A stretch of DNA of 36,446 nucleotides, from positions 1 through 36,446 of the IMG/VR virus record IMGVR_UViG_3300032893_000182. One strand, given 5' to 3'. The DNA comes from a virus. The notes beneath the pieces were generated by a model, which was given only the letters and a program-made list of their open reading frames with translations, did no database searches and was not told the DNA's origin. The position numbers and the translations under genes are program-made. Shown here piece after piece: positions 21,966 through 30,970 of the stretch (its first letter is position 1; each line of letters opens with the position of its first letter).

Positions 21966-23401
21966 TGAAAAAAGTTAATTTATTTGGAGCTGATACTAAG
22001 TCGTTATCAGCTTTCATCAGTGCGCAAAGACGACTAAATTGCTATTACGAAGTTTTGCCTTCTGGTGAAAAGGATTCGAAAGTTGTTATTCGTGGTACAC
22101 CAGGTTTTACCTTGTTTACCACTATTCCTGCGGCTCCAATTCGTGGATTTCTAGCAGTAAACAACACCCTTTATGTGGTTGGTGGTAATAGCTTATTTTC
22201 AGTGAACAATGCTGGTGTGGTTACGACTATTGGATCCCTAGGTACAATCACTAATGAAGTAGTGGCAATGGCCAATAATGGTGTTCAATTGATTATTGGT
22301 ACTGGATCTTCTGGTTATATCTACACTTATTCAACCAGTACACTATCCATTATTTCTAGTTCAGGCTTTCCACAGTCAACCACTTCAATCGTGTTCATGA
22401 ACGGTTTCTTTGTTGCTCAGAATCCTGGTACTGGTCAATTCTTTGTCAGTGATGTTTATGATGGCACTACATGGGATCCATTGCAGTTTGCTACAGCAGA
22501 AACCACTCCTGATGATCTGTTAGTGGTCAGTGCATTACACGGTGACTTGGTTCTATGGTGTCAACATCACACAGAATTCTGGCAAGACAACGGTGGTTCT
22601 CCAATGCCATTCGCTCAATTAGTTGGTACTGCTCAGGATTGGGGTTTGGCTGCCGTTAATAGCGTGGCGTATTTCAATAATACATTGGCATTCTTGGCAC
22701 AAAACGTTCAAGGTCAAGTGCAGATCATGGCTTTGAATGGTTATGCGCCACAACGTATTTCGAATCACAACATTGAAAACATTATCAATAGCTTTGCAGT
22801 CACATCTGATGCTATTGCTTTGTCTTACATCACTGATGGTCACCCAATGTACCAGATTACATTCCCATCAGCCAATCGTTCATTCCTTTACGAAGGTATT
22901 AACAATATCTGGAGTGAAGTACAAACTGGTGTGAGTCCACAAGCTCGTCATGCAGCCAATATCGGGGTATCATTTGCTGGTGCTTATTGTTTTAGTGATT
23001 CAACAACTGGTAATATCTACCAGTTCGATAATACGGTTTATACCGATAATGGTACACCGATCAAACGTGAATTAGACTCAATGCACATTGAGAATCAAGG
23101 TAACATTTTGGGTATTGATGAACTATGGCTCGATTTTGAATTGGGTCAAGGTTTGCAAATAGGTCAAGGTTCCAATCCACAGATCATGTTGCAAGTAAGT
23201 AAAGATAACGGTAACACATTTGGTAATGAACGTTGGACGAGTATTGGTAAAGTTGGACAATACGGAGGACCACGAGCAATCTATCGTAGATTTGGTCAAT
23301 CACGTGACTTTGTATTCAAAATCAGAATGACCGATCCAGTTCCATTCATCCTAGTACGTGGTTCTGCGATTGTACGAACATCAAGAGAAGCAGGCAAGTA
23401 A
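21965..23401 (+). CDS. P22 gp10-like packaged-DNA stabilisation / tail protein
   Basis: A 478-residue protein with the beta-propeller-like repetitive pattern of gp10-type tail proteins. It begins KKVNLFGADTKSLSAFISAQ with RRLNCYYEVLPSGEK (about 28-42), the conserved N-terminal RxxNxYxE-type motif. It continues with NNTLYVVGGNSLFSV, a WDPLQFATAE segment, and HTEFWQDNGGSPMPFAQLVG (about 202-221), a hallmark of the family. The C-terminal half includes DELWLDFELGQG and GRAIYRRFGQSRDFVFKIRM-like sequence. In P22 gp10 follows gp4 and closes the head; the same order is kept here. Assigned from motif pattern and position. Confidence 0.82.
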   Translation: MKKVNLFGADTKSLSAFISAQRRLNCYYEVLPSGEKDSKVVIRGTPGFTLFTTIPAAPIRGFLAVNNTLYVVGGNSLFSVNNAGVVTTIGSLGTITNEVVAMANNGVQLIIGTGSSGYIYTYSTSTLSIISSSGFPQSTTSIVFMNGFFVAQNPGTGQFFVSDVYDGTTWDPLQFATAETTPDDLLVVSALHGDLVLWCQHHTEFWQDNGGSPMPFAQLVGTAQDWGLAAVNSVAYFNNTLAFLAQNVQGQVQIMALNGYAPQRISNHNIENIINSFAVTSDAIALSYITDGHPMYQITFPSANRSFLYEGINNIWSEVQTGVSPQARHAANIGVSFAGAYCFSDSTTGNIYQFDNTVYTDNGTPIKRELDSMHIENQGNILGIDELWLDFELGQGLQIGQGSNPQIMLQVSKDNGNTFGNERWTSIGKVGQYGGPRAIYRRFGQSRDFVFKIRMTDPVPFILVRGSAIVRTSREAGK

Positions 23402-23403
23402 TT

Positions 23404-25605
23404 ATGGCAAGAGCATTTAATATTTTACCACTAAAGACACCAGTTGATACAAACGGTGTCTCAATGAATCGTGAATGGTATCCATGGTTCCAGAACGCAT
23501 CAAATGCCGTTAATTCATTATATCAATCTGGTACAACGGCTGAACGACCAACTACCAATGTTTATTTGGGTCAGTTATATTTTGATACGACTCTCGGTAC
23601 ACTGGTAATGATTACAAACTTGGACCCATTAACTTGGGTTCCTTTTGTTACGAATGGTACTTTTACACCAGATGCATTCTTATTCACTAACGCATTTGGT
23701 GATATCACTGCATCAGGTGCTGGTACAAATGGACAGATTCTTATTGGTTCTACTGGTTCAAATCCAACACCAGGCACATTAACTGCTAGTTCAGGTATTG
23801 CAGTAACAAATGGCCCAGGTTCTATTACCTTGTCCAATACCGGTGTACTTTCTATTACTGGTACCACTAATGAGGTGATTGCTTCAGCCAGTACTGGTAA
23901 TGTCACATTGAGTTTGCCACAACCTATTGCACTTACTTCAACACCAACATTCGGTGGGTTGACATTGTCAGATCTCACACAGAATGGTTTCCTGACGATT
24001 GGTGCCTCTGGCCTTCTCGGTAGTACCGCAGCAGCTACTGACGGCCAACTATTGATTGGAAGCTCTTCTGGTGCGCCTACGGCTGCAAATATCACTGCTG
24101 GATCTGGTATTTCTGTTACCAATGGTCATAACTCAATAACAATTTCTGCCAATGGTAGTGGTGTCGTTACTTCTATCACTGGAACAGCTAATGAAATTAT
24201 TACGTCATCAAGCACTGGCAATGTCACATTAAGTACACCACAACCGATCGCAACAACATCAACACCAACTTTTGGTGGTTTGACATTGACCCCATTAACT
24301 GGTTATTTGTATGGTAATGGTGCGAGTCCAGTAACGGCTTCTACAACTATTCCTAATACCAGTATTACTGGCTTGGGAACAATGTCAACCCAGAATGCTA
24401 ATGCAGTTGCTATTACTGGTGGTACGATTAATGGTACATCAATTGGTGCTACTACCACTTCAACTGGTGCATTCACAACATTGAATGCCAGTGGTACAAT
24501 TACAGGAACGGCTTCTACGACAGCTCTTGTTCTTGGATCTATACCAACAGTATATTCTGGTAATACCGCAATGATTGGTCAGCAGGCAAATAGCAATTCT
24601 GCTCTTATTCTGCAACGTTTTACCAATACATCACCAAGTGGTTATTTGATTAATGGTATTAATGCTAATAATACCGCTCAGTTATTCAGTGTTGATGTTA
24701 GTGGTAATCTAATTACGGCTGGAACATTACAAGCCACTGGTGGCATTAATAGCACTTCAATTGGTGCTACAACAGCTTCTACCGGCGCGTTCACAACATT
24801 ATCAGCTTCTACAAGTATCACTGATTCATCTTTAACTTCAGGATCTTTGCTATTCGCTGGAACTGGTGGTATTTTAAGCCAAAATAATGCCCAATTGTTC
24901 TGGGATAATACCAATTTGCGTATTGGATTGGGGACAAATGCACCATCTGGTACTATGGATATTGCAACATCCAGTTCTACTAGTTGGATGCGATTCTTTC
25001 TTAATAACGGCGGAACAACTCCTCCTTGGACTGGTACCAATGCCAAAGGGTTGATGATTAGTCGTAATTATTCCAATGGTGGTGGTGAAATCAATTTGGT
25101 AATGGGTACAGCATCTGGTCCATCGGCACCAGATTTGCATTTCGACACGTGGGATGGTACAACTTATACCAATAGAGCTATTCTAACTAGAACAGGTAAT
25201 TTTAGTGCGACAGGTGGTATTGATACAACTGTTATTGGTGCCAATACACCAGAAGCTGGAACATTTACACAGTTGGTTAACACTCAAAATGTGGCAACAC
25301 AAGGTATTAACTATCAAACACCATCTACTGGTTTTTCAATAACATTGAACAATACTGATGCTGTTCTGATTCTTGATCCTTCTGGTACTTTGGCAACTGG
25401 TACTATTACGATGCCAGCTAGTCCAATTAATGGACAAAATGTTTCGATCAGTTCATCACAAACAATCACGTCATTGACTGTTAGTGCCAATGCTGGCCAA
25501 TCGATAAAAAATGCCCCGACCACCTTAACAGTTTCGTTAACAGGTGATCAGGGCTATAAGTTTATCTATCGTTCAGCTAATACTACATGGTATAGATTGC
25601 AGTAA
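23404..25605 (+). CDS. Repetitive tail fibre protein (733 residues)
   Basis: A long fibre protein built from repeated modules. STGNVTLS.PQPIA.TSTPTFGGLTL occurs twice (about 161-186 and 276-301), here cited as a pattern with variable positions. QLLIGS-type units with SGI.VTN..SITIS occur twice. NGTSIGATTTSTGAFTTL, STSIGATTASTGAFTTL and a third variant occur at about 345, 450 and 610. The N-terminus (LPLKTPVDTNGVSMNREWYP) resembles phage fibre attachment ends. About 380-440 shares a module with the 508-residue protein at 12092. The C-terminus ends with GDQGYKFIYRSANTTWYRL, a small fold seen at fibre tips. It meets the minus-strand tailspike gene with no gap. Receptor unknown. Confidence 0.82.
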   Translation: MARAFNILPLKTPVDTNGVSMNREWYPWFQNASNAVNSLYQSGTTAERPTTNVYLGQLYFDTTLGTLVMITNLDPLTWVPFVTNGTFTPDAFLFTNAFGDITASGAGTNGQILIGSTGSNPTPGTLTASSGIAVTNGPGSITLSNTGVLSITGTTNEVIASASTGNVTLSLPQPIALTSTPTFGGLTLSDLTQNGFLTIGASGLLGSTAAATDGQLLIGSSSGAPTAANITAGSGISVTNGHNSITISANGSGVVTSITGTANEIITSSSTGNVTLSTPQPIATTSTPTFGGLTLTPLTGYLYGNGASPVTASTTIPNTSITGLGTMSTQNANAVAITGGTINGTSIGATTTSTGAFTTLNASGTITGTASTTALVLGSIPTVYSGNTAMIGQQANSNSALILQRFTNTSPSGYLINGINANNTAQLFSVDVSGNLITAGTLQATGGINSTSIGATTASTGAFTTLSASTSITDSSLTSGSLLFAGTGGILSQNNAQLFWDNTNLRIGLGTNAPSGTMDIATSSSTSWMRFFLNNGGTTPPWTGTNAKGLMISRNYSNGGGEINLVMGTASGPSAPDLHFDTWDGTTYTNRAILTRTGNFSATGGIDTTVIGANTPEAGTFTQLVNTQNVATQGINYQTPSTGFSITLNNTDAVLILDPSGTLATGTITMPASPINGQNVSISSSQTITSLTVSANAGQSIKNAPTTLTVSLTGDQGYKFIYRSANTTWYRLQ

Positions 25606-27585
25606 TTAGTTTATTACTAACCAAAAATAAACCGTTGTAGCTGTTGAACTAGTGGTTTTGGGATTAGCAAATTGAATCTTTATTTCTCTATTGTTAGTCC
25701 CATCATTAGATTCTGCCCACATTAGAAGTCCTTGTGTAGCAAGAGAGCCATCAAAAGGTTCTAGACTTACTTGCTTTATCGAACCTACTGATATCAATTG
25801 ATGGTAAGCATAAAAATATGAACTACCAGATCCAGCAGTTAAGATAGGAACAGCAGCTGAACAAAAAACACGTTTAGAATACTGTGCTCCACCAACACCA
25901 CCATTATAATTACTTTCCCCTTCTGTTGTAGAAACTGGAATTGGTGATGTATTAACTGCATCTGAATAACGCATAGTGATTTTATTGTATGCGCCTGCAT
26001 CACGAATACGAATGGTATCACCAGCAGTTGGAATTGGACTAGCACCTGGTTTACCACCACCATACGCCATTACTGGACCAATTTCAAATTCACAGAATTG
26101 ACCATTCCAGTAACCTAGTGTTGCATTACCATCAGTTAATGCACCATTAGAAGTTGCGGTTCCTGCAAGAAACGGATTTATCAATGTGGTTGGTGTACCA
26201 CTTGTGCTATCAGCAGCATATCCTGATGACGCCCAATTAACTGTAAACTTACAAGTATCACAAGTATTATTGATGTTATAACCATAGATCGTTGAACCAT
26301 CAACTTCATTAGTAAATGATTGTCCAGTAATATGGAATTGACTTGCCACCAGATTCTGGTTTGAACCATCAATATAAATTGGATATTTTGCCCAAACAGT
26401 ATTGGCAGTAAAAACCAAAGCAGCAATATCTAATGAACCAGCAGTAGCGGTATAAGTCGCAATACCATAAACACAGAAGTCGATAGTGTTAACATTGATA
26501 TTAATATTATCAACACTGACGGTTGGTGTAGCACCAACCTGGATAGCTGCATTCCAACCAGATGCGTAAAGCAGATTAATGTTCAATCGATTACCACCAT
26601 TCAATTGAATAGCATTACCTACACGACTAGCTAGATTATAGGTGTATGATGATGGTCCATAACCAGGAATGGAGAAAGAGCTGTTAATAGCTGGACTATA
26701 AAGCTGTGGAAAGTTCATTGTCGCTAGAGCAGCGGTTGAACTAACGAAATTCAGTAAAATTCCGCAACTTGAACTATTATTCCATCGCATTGTGGCAGTG
26801 TCAGCACTATCGATATCGAAAGGACTTGTTATAGTAATCTGTGAGCCAAAAAGATAGTTACCTTCTGGAATATACATTTTCATTCCAGTCGATTCGCAAT
26901 ATGCGATTGCTGCTTGGAATGCTGGTGCATCATCAGTAACATTATCACCAACAGCACCAAATCTTGGATCCTTAACGTTTACGAAATAGGCAAATTGTCC
27001 AGGAATAGAAGCATTGGTGGAAGTCAAAAGACTGACTAATACAGCCGATAAACCAGAATCCAATTGACCACTATCCCATACAACAGTAACCGTTGTCAAT
27101 GTGGTAAAGACAGATGATGCAATAGTACCGTAAATCGTGCCAGCACCAACAACCGCTTGAATACGACGTTGTGAAGTAAATGTACCAGTTTGATTACCAG
27201 AGATAGTAAACTGTGTTGCACTGATATATGTCAAAGTACCAGCAATAGCCAACCATTCACTGGAAGAACCTGAAGATGCTGATGTGTCATTAATACCAGC
27301 AATGTTATCCCAAGTACCTGGTGTAACAGTTACGTTATTGGATGTTTCAATGACAAACTTATAAGTTTGTCCGCCTTGCAACCAGATTTCATTAGGTGCG
27401 CGACCTGATGAATTCAATACAATTGGGTTTGGATTGGCGGTAAGACCAGTAGAATCGGTGAATGTTGCTTGTGGTGTTGTTGTACCAGCCTCATAGGTGT
27501 AAAGCAATCCACCAGCCAATACCACACCTTGATCAGTAAAGAACTGTTCACTGGCTCCACCGATTGGTGAAAGAAATACGCTCAT
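25606..27585 (-). CDS. Tailspike with head-binding domain and polysaccharide-lyase beta-helix
   Basis: A 659-residue spike. Residues 1-95 (FLSPIGGASEQFFTDQGVVL, GGLLYTYEAGTTTPQATFTD, NSSGRAPNEIWLQGGQTYKF) match the common podovirus tailspike attachment domain. A strand-rich linker covers about 105-190. At about 200-250, KDPRFGAVGDNVTDDAPAF, then MYIPEGNYLFG, start a pectate-lyase-3 beta-helix, expected to cleave capsule or O-antigen. The C-terminus (about 570-659) may be a trimer cap. It is on the minus strand, opposed to the rest of the virion genes, and overlaps the upstream ATP-grasp stop by four bases, so both come from one promoter near 28959. Its stop abuts the fibre gene stop. Confidence 0.85.
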   Translation of the reverse strand: MSVFLSPIGGASEQFFTDQGVVLAGGLLYTYEAGTTTPQATFTDSTGLTANPNPIVLNSSGRAPNEIWLQGGQTYKFVIETSNNVTVTPGTWDNIAGINDTSASSGSSSEWLAIAGTLTYISATQFTISGNQTGTFTSQRRIQAVVGAGTIYGTIASSVFTTLTTVTVVWDSGQLDSGLSAVLVSLLTSTNASIPGQFAYFVNVKDPRFGAVGDNVTDDAPAFQAAIAYCESTGMKMYIPEGNYLFGSQITITSPFDIDSADTATMRWNNSSSCGILLNFVSSTAALATMNFPQLYSPAINSSFSIPGYGPSSYTYNLASRVGNAIQLNGGNRLNINLLYASGWNAAIQVGATPTVSVDNININVNTIDFCVYGIATYTATAGSLDIAALVFTANTVWAKYPIYIDGSNQNLVASQFHITGQSFTNEVDGSTIYGYNINNTCDTCKFTVNWASSGYAADSTSGTPTTLINPFLAGTATSNGALTDGNATLGYWNGQFCEFEIGPVMAYGGGKPGASPIPTAGDTIRIRDAGAYNKITMRYSDAVNTSPIPVSTTEGESNYNGGVGGAQYSKRVFCSAAVPILTAGSGSSYFYAYHQLISVGSIKQVSLEPFDGSLATQGLLMWAESNDGTNNREIKIQFANPKTTSSTATTVYFWLVIN

Positions 27586-28922
27586 TTTTTATCCTTGTTT
27601 TTATCACCCAATACCCATTCGGAAGCAAAGCCCATTTGTTGGAGATCAGGCAGTTTCTTAATTACACGATTACCAATATCAGTTCTGTACATCATTGAAC
27701 TAACATTGATCTTATCGATTGTTTTATAAACACGTTCTTGTGCTTGTTCTACTGTGTTACCAAGTGCATTGACTACGGCAAAATATGTTCCACAGGTCAT
27801 CCAGTTATTCTTCATTTTGATATTACCATCAATGTTATGTGGATAAGAACCCATCATCATTGATTGTGGAATAACATGTTTCTTTACATTTTCGTTATCC
27901 ATAAAGAATGGCTTCTCTACTTCAGCCCATGTCTTGTTCTTACTTGGAAATGGTGGCTGTGTTAGAACAACACCGATAGCAGTATCATAACTAACTTTCA
28001 ATGAATCAATTCCCTTCTGGGCATCAATCATCCATTGAATAGGATCACCTTGATGTTGGGTTAATTGAATATTAAATTGTGGCCAACCCCAACGAGCGGT
28101 GAATTCCAAAGGCCATACTTTACCTTTTTCATCAATGATACAATTCACATCCACATTGCCTTGGTGACCCAACTTAACTAGATCAGATTCCATTGGACGC
28201 AATGCTTCGTTAAACAACTTACTTTGTGCCACGTATTTCTGAACTGTACCTTGTTCACCAGTACCAGGACCGATGTCATCATTCATTAATGGTTTGTGTT
28301 CGAATGATTCGAGAGCAGGACCAATAAATCCGTCAGATCCAATTGACTTGGCAACTGCGAATTCAATACCAGGTATGAACTCTTGTAGCATTACTGGCTG
28401 GTTGTTTTTCATTCCTTGTTTTTGCCAACGCTGTAGCGTACTAATCATATCTTCTGGGGATTTAGCACAATAAGTCAATGCTTTATCTTCAACATCACCA
28501 AGTGGTTTAAACACATATCGTTTGTCATTCTTCCATTGATGCATTTCAGCTTCTTTCAATGAATTAAATGACACATATGGTGGACATTCGATACCGCGAC
28601 TTTCTAGAAATTTCATCCCCAGCGCACGATCAACTTCAAGTTTGGATGAAGCAACAGATGGGCCAAAATATGGAACTCCAGCTTTCTTTAAAACATCCAA
28701 TTTTGGTAAAAACTTCATAATGTCAGAGATCAATACTAGATCTGCCCATTTAACAGCAGCTACCCAGTTATCAATCTTTTCGATATTAGGAAAACCTTTA
28801 AGCAGATTTGGATTTGTATAACCTGGAGCAATAAAAATCTTCACTTTATGACCAAACAAAGTAGATTTATATGCGAGCCCTGTAAACGCCCCATCAGACA
28901 GGTCGATCAGCAATAGGTTCAT
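27582..28922 (-). CDS. PurD-like ATP-grasp ligase (446 residues)
   Basis: An ATP-grasp enzyme with the layout of phosphoribosylamine-glycine ligase. There is a Rossmann-like N-domain (1-100). An ATP-binding core follows with RYVFKPLGD (135-143, K139), VMLQEFIPGIEFAVA (177-191) and DDIGPGTGEQGT (215-226, where PurD has GPNTGGMG). Then comes LEFTARWGWPQ (272-282, where PurD has EFNxRFGDPE) and a C-domain to 446. The Asn of the metal-binding EFN and the GDP motif are changed, so the substrate is probably not phosphoribosylamine. It would join a carboxylate to an amine using ATP. It is co-transcribed with the tailspike, suggesting a link to surface polysaccharide or to modification of a virion or host molecule. 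Confidence 0.82.
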   Translation of the reverse strand: MNLLLIDLSDGAFTGLAYKSTLFGHKVKIFIAPGYTNPNLLKGFPNIEKIDNWVAAVKWADLVLISDIMKFLPKLDVLKKAGVPYFGPSVASSKLEVDRALGMKFLESRGIECPPYVSFNSLKEAEMHQWKNDKRYVFKPLGDVEDKALTYCAKSPEDMISTLQRWQKQGMKNNQPVMLQEFIPGIEFAVAKSIGSDGFIGPALESFEHKPLMNDDIGPGTGEQGTVQKYVAQSKLFNEALRPMESDLVKLGHQGNVDVNCIIDEKGKVWPLEFTARWGWPQFNIQLTQHQGDPIQWMIDAQKGIDSLKVSYDTAIGVVLTQPPFPSKNKTWAEVEKPFFMDNENVKKHVIPQSMMMGSYPHNIDGNIKMKNNWMTCGTYFAVVNALGNTVEQAQERVYKTIDKINVSSMMYRTDIGNRVIKKLPDLQQMGFASEWVLGDKNKDKK

Positions 28923-28951
28923 TGTTAATTCCTTTTATAAATTCTATCTAC

Positions 28952-28959
28952 TATTTATT
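28952..28959 (-). promoter_or_regulatory. TAAATA-box promoter for the ATP-grasp/tailspike unit
   Basis: On the minus strand AATAAATA is followed by GTAGATAGAATT, 29 bases before the ATG at 28922. It is one of very few TAAATA hexamers I found on that strand and it lies exactly at the only minus-strand gene start in this part. Confidence 0.55.
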
Positions 28960-28971
28960 GCGTAGTGAAAG

Positions 28972-28979
28972 CATAAATA
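28972..28979 (+). promoter_or_regulatory. TAAATA-box promoter (CATAAATA) for the dioxygenase-to-ejection unit
   Basis: CATAAATA followed by ACCACAACAAAC, 30 bases before the ATG at 29010. It is divergent from the minus-strand box 12 bases away, so the 87-base gap 28923-29009 holds two back-to-back promoters. Confidence 0.55.
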
Positions 28980-29009
28980 ACCACAACAAACCTCTTTTAG
29001 GAATTTTAT

Positions 29010-29585
29010 ATGAAAAATTTTATGCCAATCGGAAAAGTTGATGTTCAACCATTGATTGATGCTTTGAATCAATATCCAGAACTTTGGAATCTAAACACAT
29101 TGCGTACAACTCACGATCAGAGTCCACATACTCAAGTTCAAGATATTTGGATTCGTTTTAATGAGATCGCTGAAGATTCAACACGTCAATCACTGCTTGA
29201 TGATAAAGAATCAATTTGGTATGGTTCTGCAAGTGTCTTACCAGTACGTGAATACATCTATCGTTTAGCTCATGACGTATTTGCAGATCGTATTGGTCGT
29301 ATCATCATCACAAAGATGGCACCTGGTACTAAGATTGATCCACATGTAGACATGGGTGGTCCAGCAACTTATTACCAACGTTTCCATATTGCAATTCAAA
29401 GCAAAGATGGACAAGTGTTCAAATGTGGTGATGAGGCATTTACGCCTGAAACTGGTGATGTATATGCGGTTAATAACTCACTTGAACATAGCGTAGAAAA
29501 TAATAGTGATGTTGATCGTTTAACAATGATTATTGATCTTCGTACGCCATTCCTCGAAGAACTCAAGAAGACAATCGAGGAATAA
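29010..29585 (+). CDS. Aspartyl/asparaginyl beta-hydroxylase-like 2OG-Fe(II) dioxygenase
   Basis: A 191-residue protein with the cupin-type iron centre of the AspH family: H112 and D114 in IDPHVDMG, and the distal H160 in NSLEHSVENN. 2-oxoglutarate contacts are expected from R124 (YYQRFHIAI) and R170 (DVDRLTMIIDL). The order and spacing agree with bacterial AspH-like enzymes that hydroxylate Asp or Asn side chains. There is no transmembrane segment, so it is cytoplasmic. Tail-end TPETGDVYAVNNS precedes the last His as usual. Its phage target is unknown. It is first in a unit with a GNAT protein and ejection proteins, so a virion protein is one candidate. Confidence 0.85.
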   Translation: MKNFMPIGKVDVQPLIDALNQYPELWNLNTLRTTHDQSPHTQVQDIWIRFNEIAEDSTRQSLLDDKESIWYGSASVLPVREYIYRLAHDVFADRIGRIIITKMAPGTKIDPHVDMGGPATYYQRFHIAIQSKDGQVFKCGDEAFTPETGDVYAVNNSLEHSVENNSDVDRLTMIIDLRTPFLEELKKTIEE

Positions 29586-29586
29586 T

Positions 29587-30057
29587 ATGAAAACATATCA
29601 AGTAGAAACATTAAATCAGTTCTTACCAGATTTTATTCCTACGTTAATGGAAACCCATTACGACGAATTAACTGGTAGTAAAGAATTAATTCTTGATCCT
29701 AATTATGATCTTTATTACATGATTGAGGCTCAAGAAAAACTGCACATCTTTACAATGCGTGAAGATGGTGAATTAATTGGTTATCACCTTGGCATTATCG
29801 ATACTGGATTGCATTACAAACAGAATCTGTTTTGCCTTACTGACATCTATTATGTTCGTAAAGATTATCGTCAAGGTGTTACCGGATATAGATTTTTCAA
29901 GAAGTTGGAGCCCGTCTTGAAAGATCTGGCAACAAAAAAGGGCTATGACAAATTATTTTGGCAAATGCCTTATAAGGTATTCCAGGATCATTCTAATTTC
30001 TTTGTAAATGGTCTTGGGTTTAAAAACAGCCAAGAAATCGTGGCTAAAACAATTTAA
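29587..30057 (+). CDS. GNAT-family N-acetyltransferase (156 residues)
   Basis: The protein shows the GNAT core: LHIFTMREDGELIGYHLGII (about 54-73), FCLTDIYYVRKDYRQGVTGY (about 83-102, acetyl-CoA loop in degenerate form R..G..GY), and a C-terminal DKLFWQMPYKVFQDHSNFFV with GLGF. This type is common in short-tailed phages just before the internal virion protein genes, and its target is unknown. The ATG at 29587 is preferred because GAGGAATAAT precedes it. The longer frame overlaps the dioxygenase. Two bases separate it from the upstream stop. Confidence 0.8.
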   Translation: MKTYQVETLNQFLPDFIPTLMETHYDELTGSKELILDPNYDLYYMIEAQEKLHIFTMREDGELIGYHLGIIDTGLHYKQNLFCLTDIYYVRKDYRQGVTGYRFFKKLEPVLKDLATKKGYDKLFWQMPYKVFQDHSNFFVNGLGFKNSQEIVAKTI

Positions 30058-30067
30058 AGGAAATAAT

Positions 30068-30961
30068 ATGGCTATTGTTATCGGTGGTAGTATTGCCGCA
30101 GCTGGTGCTATTGGTGGTGCTGCTATTTCATCAAGTGGTTCGCAATCTGCTGCTGATACTCAAGCGGCAGCTTCAGAAAGCGCGAACGCACTGCAATATC
30201 AAGAGTTTCAACAACAGTTGCAATTGCAACAACCATGGATTAATGCTGGTCAACAAGCTTTGAGCCAATTGACTGGTAGTTACATTAATGCAGCACCAAC
30301 CGCCGCTAGTGCAAACCAAGGTCAAGCAGCACCAACATATACACCATTGAATGCAGCAACTTTCCAACAAACTCCACAATCTCAGTATCTGCAACAAAAA
30401 GCGACACAGGCTGCTCAGAATCAAGCCAGTGCTACTGGTATGCAATTGAGTGGGGCACAACTTCAAGCATTGCAATCAAATGCGGCTGGTCTCGCTTCAC
30501 AAGATTACAATACCGCATATGCTCAGAACTTGCAGAATTACCAAGCACAGCTTGGTGCATATCAGCAGAACTTTGCTAACGCACAAGCTACATACGGTTT
30601 GAATTTGAACCAATTGCAATCATTGGCTGGTCAAGGTCAAACGGCTTCTAATGCTGCTACTGGTGCAGCAGGTGCTTATGGTAGTGCAGCTGGTGCGAAT
30701 ATTATTGGTGCTGGTAATGCTCAAGCGGCAGGTCAAGTTGGTTCGTCTAATGCTATTAGTAGTGGTTTGTCAAGTGCAGCTGGTAGTATTGGTGGTGCTT
30801 ATTCACTAAGTAACATGTTGGGTAATACTGGATTAGGTTCGAACGCTTATGCATCACAATTCAATACTGGATTGGATTCAGGATTAACAACAAGTAATGC
30901 TGGAACTTACGATTATTCATCAGGTATGAATATGGGTTCAGCATTCGGATATGGCTCATAA
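30068..30961 (+). CDS. Internal virion / DNA ejection protein (P22 gp7-like position)
   Basis: A 297-residue protein. The N-terminus GGSIAAAGAIGGAAISSSGS (6-25) is a small-residue hydrophobic segment found at the start of many ejection proteins. Gln/Ala-rich helices follow (LQYQEFQQQLQLQQPWINAG, QKATQAAQNQASATGMQLSG, QNLQNYQAQLGAYQQNFANA). The C-terminal third is Gly, Ser, Ala and Asn rich. Such proteins are packaged in the capsid and ejected with DNA into the envelope. The ATG at 30068 follows AAAGGAAATAAT; an upstream start overlapping the acetyltransferase was rejected. Order acetyltransferase then three ejection-type genes supports the call. Confidence 0.75.
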   Translation: MAIVIGGSIAAAGAIGGAAISSSGSQSAADTQAAASESANALQYQEFQQQLQLQQPWINAGQQALSQLTGSYINAAPTAASANQGQAAPTYTPLNAATFQQTPQSQYLQQKATQAAQNQASATGMQLSGAQLQALQSNAAGLASQDYNTAYAQNLQNYQAQLGAYQQNFANAQATYGLNLNQLQSLAGQGQTASNAATGAAGAYGSAAGANIIGAGNAQAAGQVGSSNAISSGLSSAAGSIGGAYSLSNMLGNTGLGSNAYASQFNTGLDSGLTTSNAGTYDYSSGMNMGSAFGYGS

Positions 30962-30970
30962 GGAGAAAAT

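Noticed and set aside
23571-24122. A 183-codon minus-strand frame inside the fibre gene
   Set aside because: It is a by-product of the repetitive Thr/Ser/Gly codons of the fibre; the plus-strand frame has clear fibre repeats and an attachment domain.
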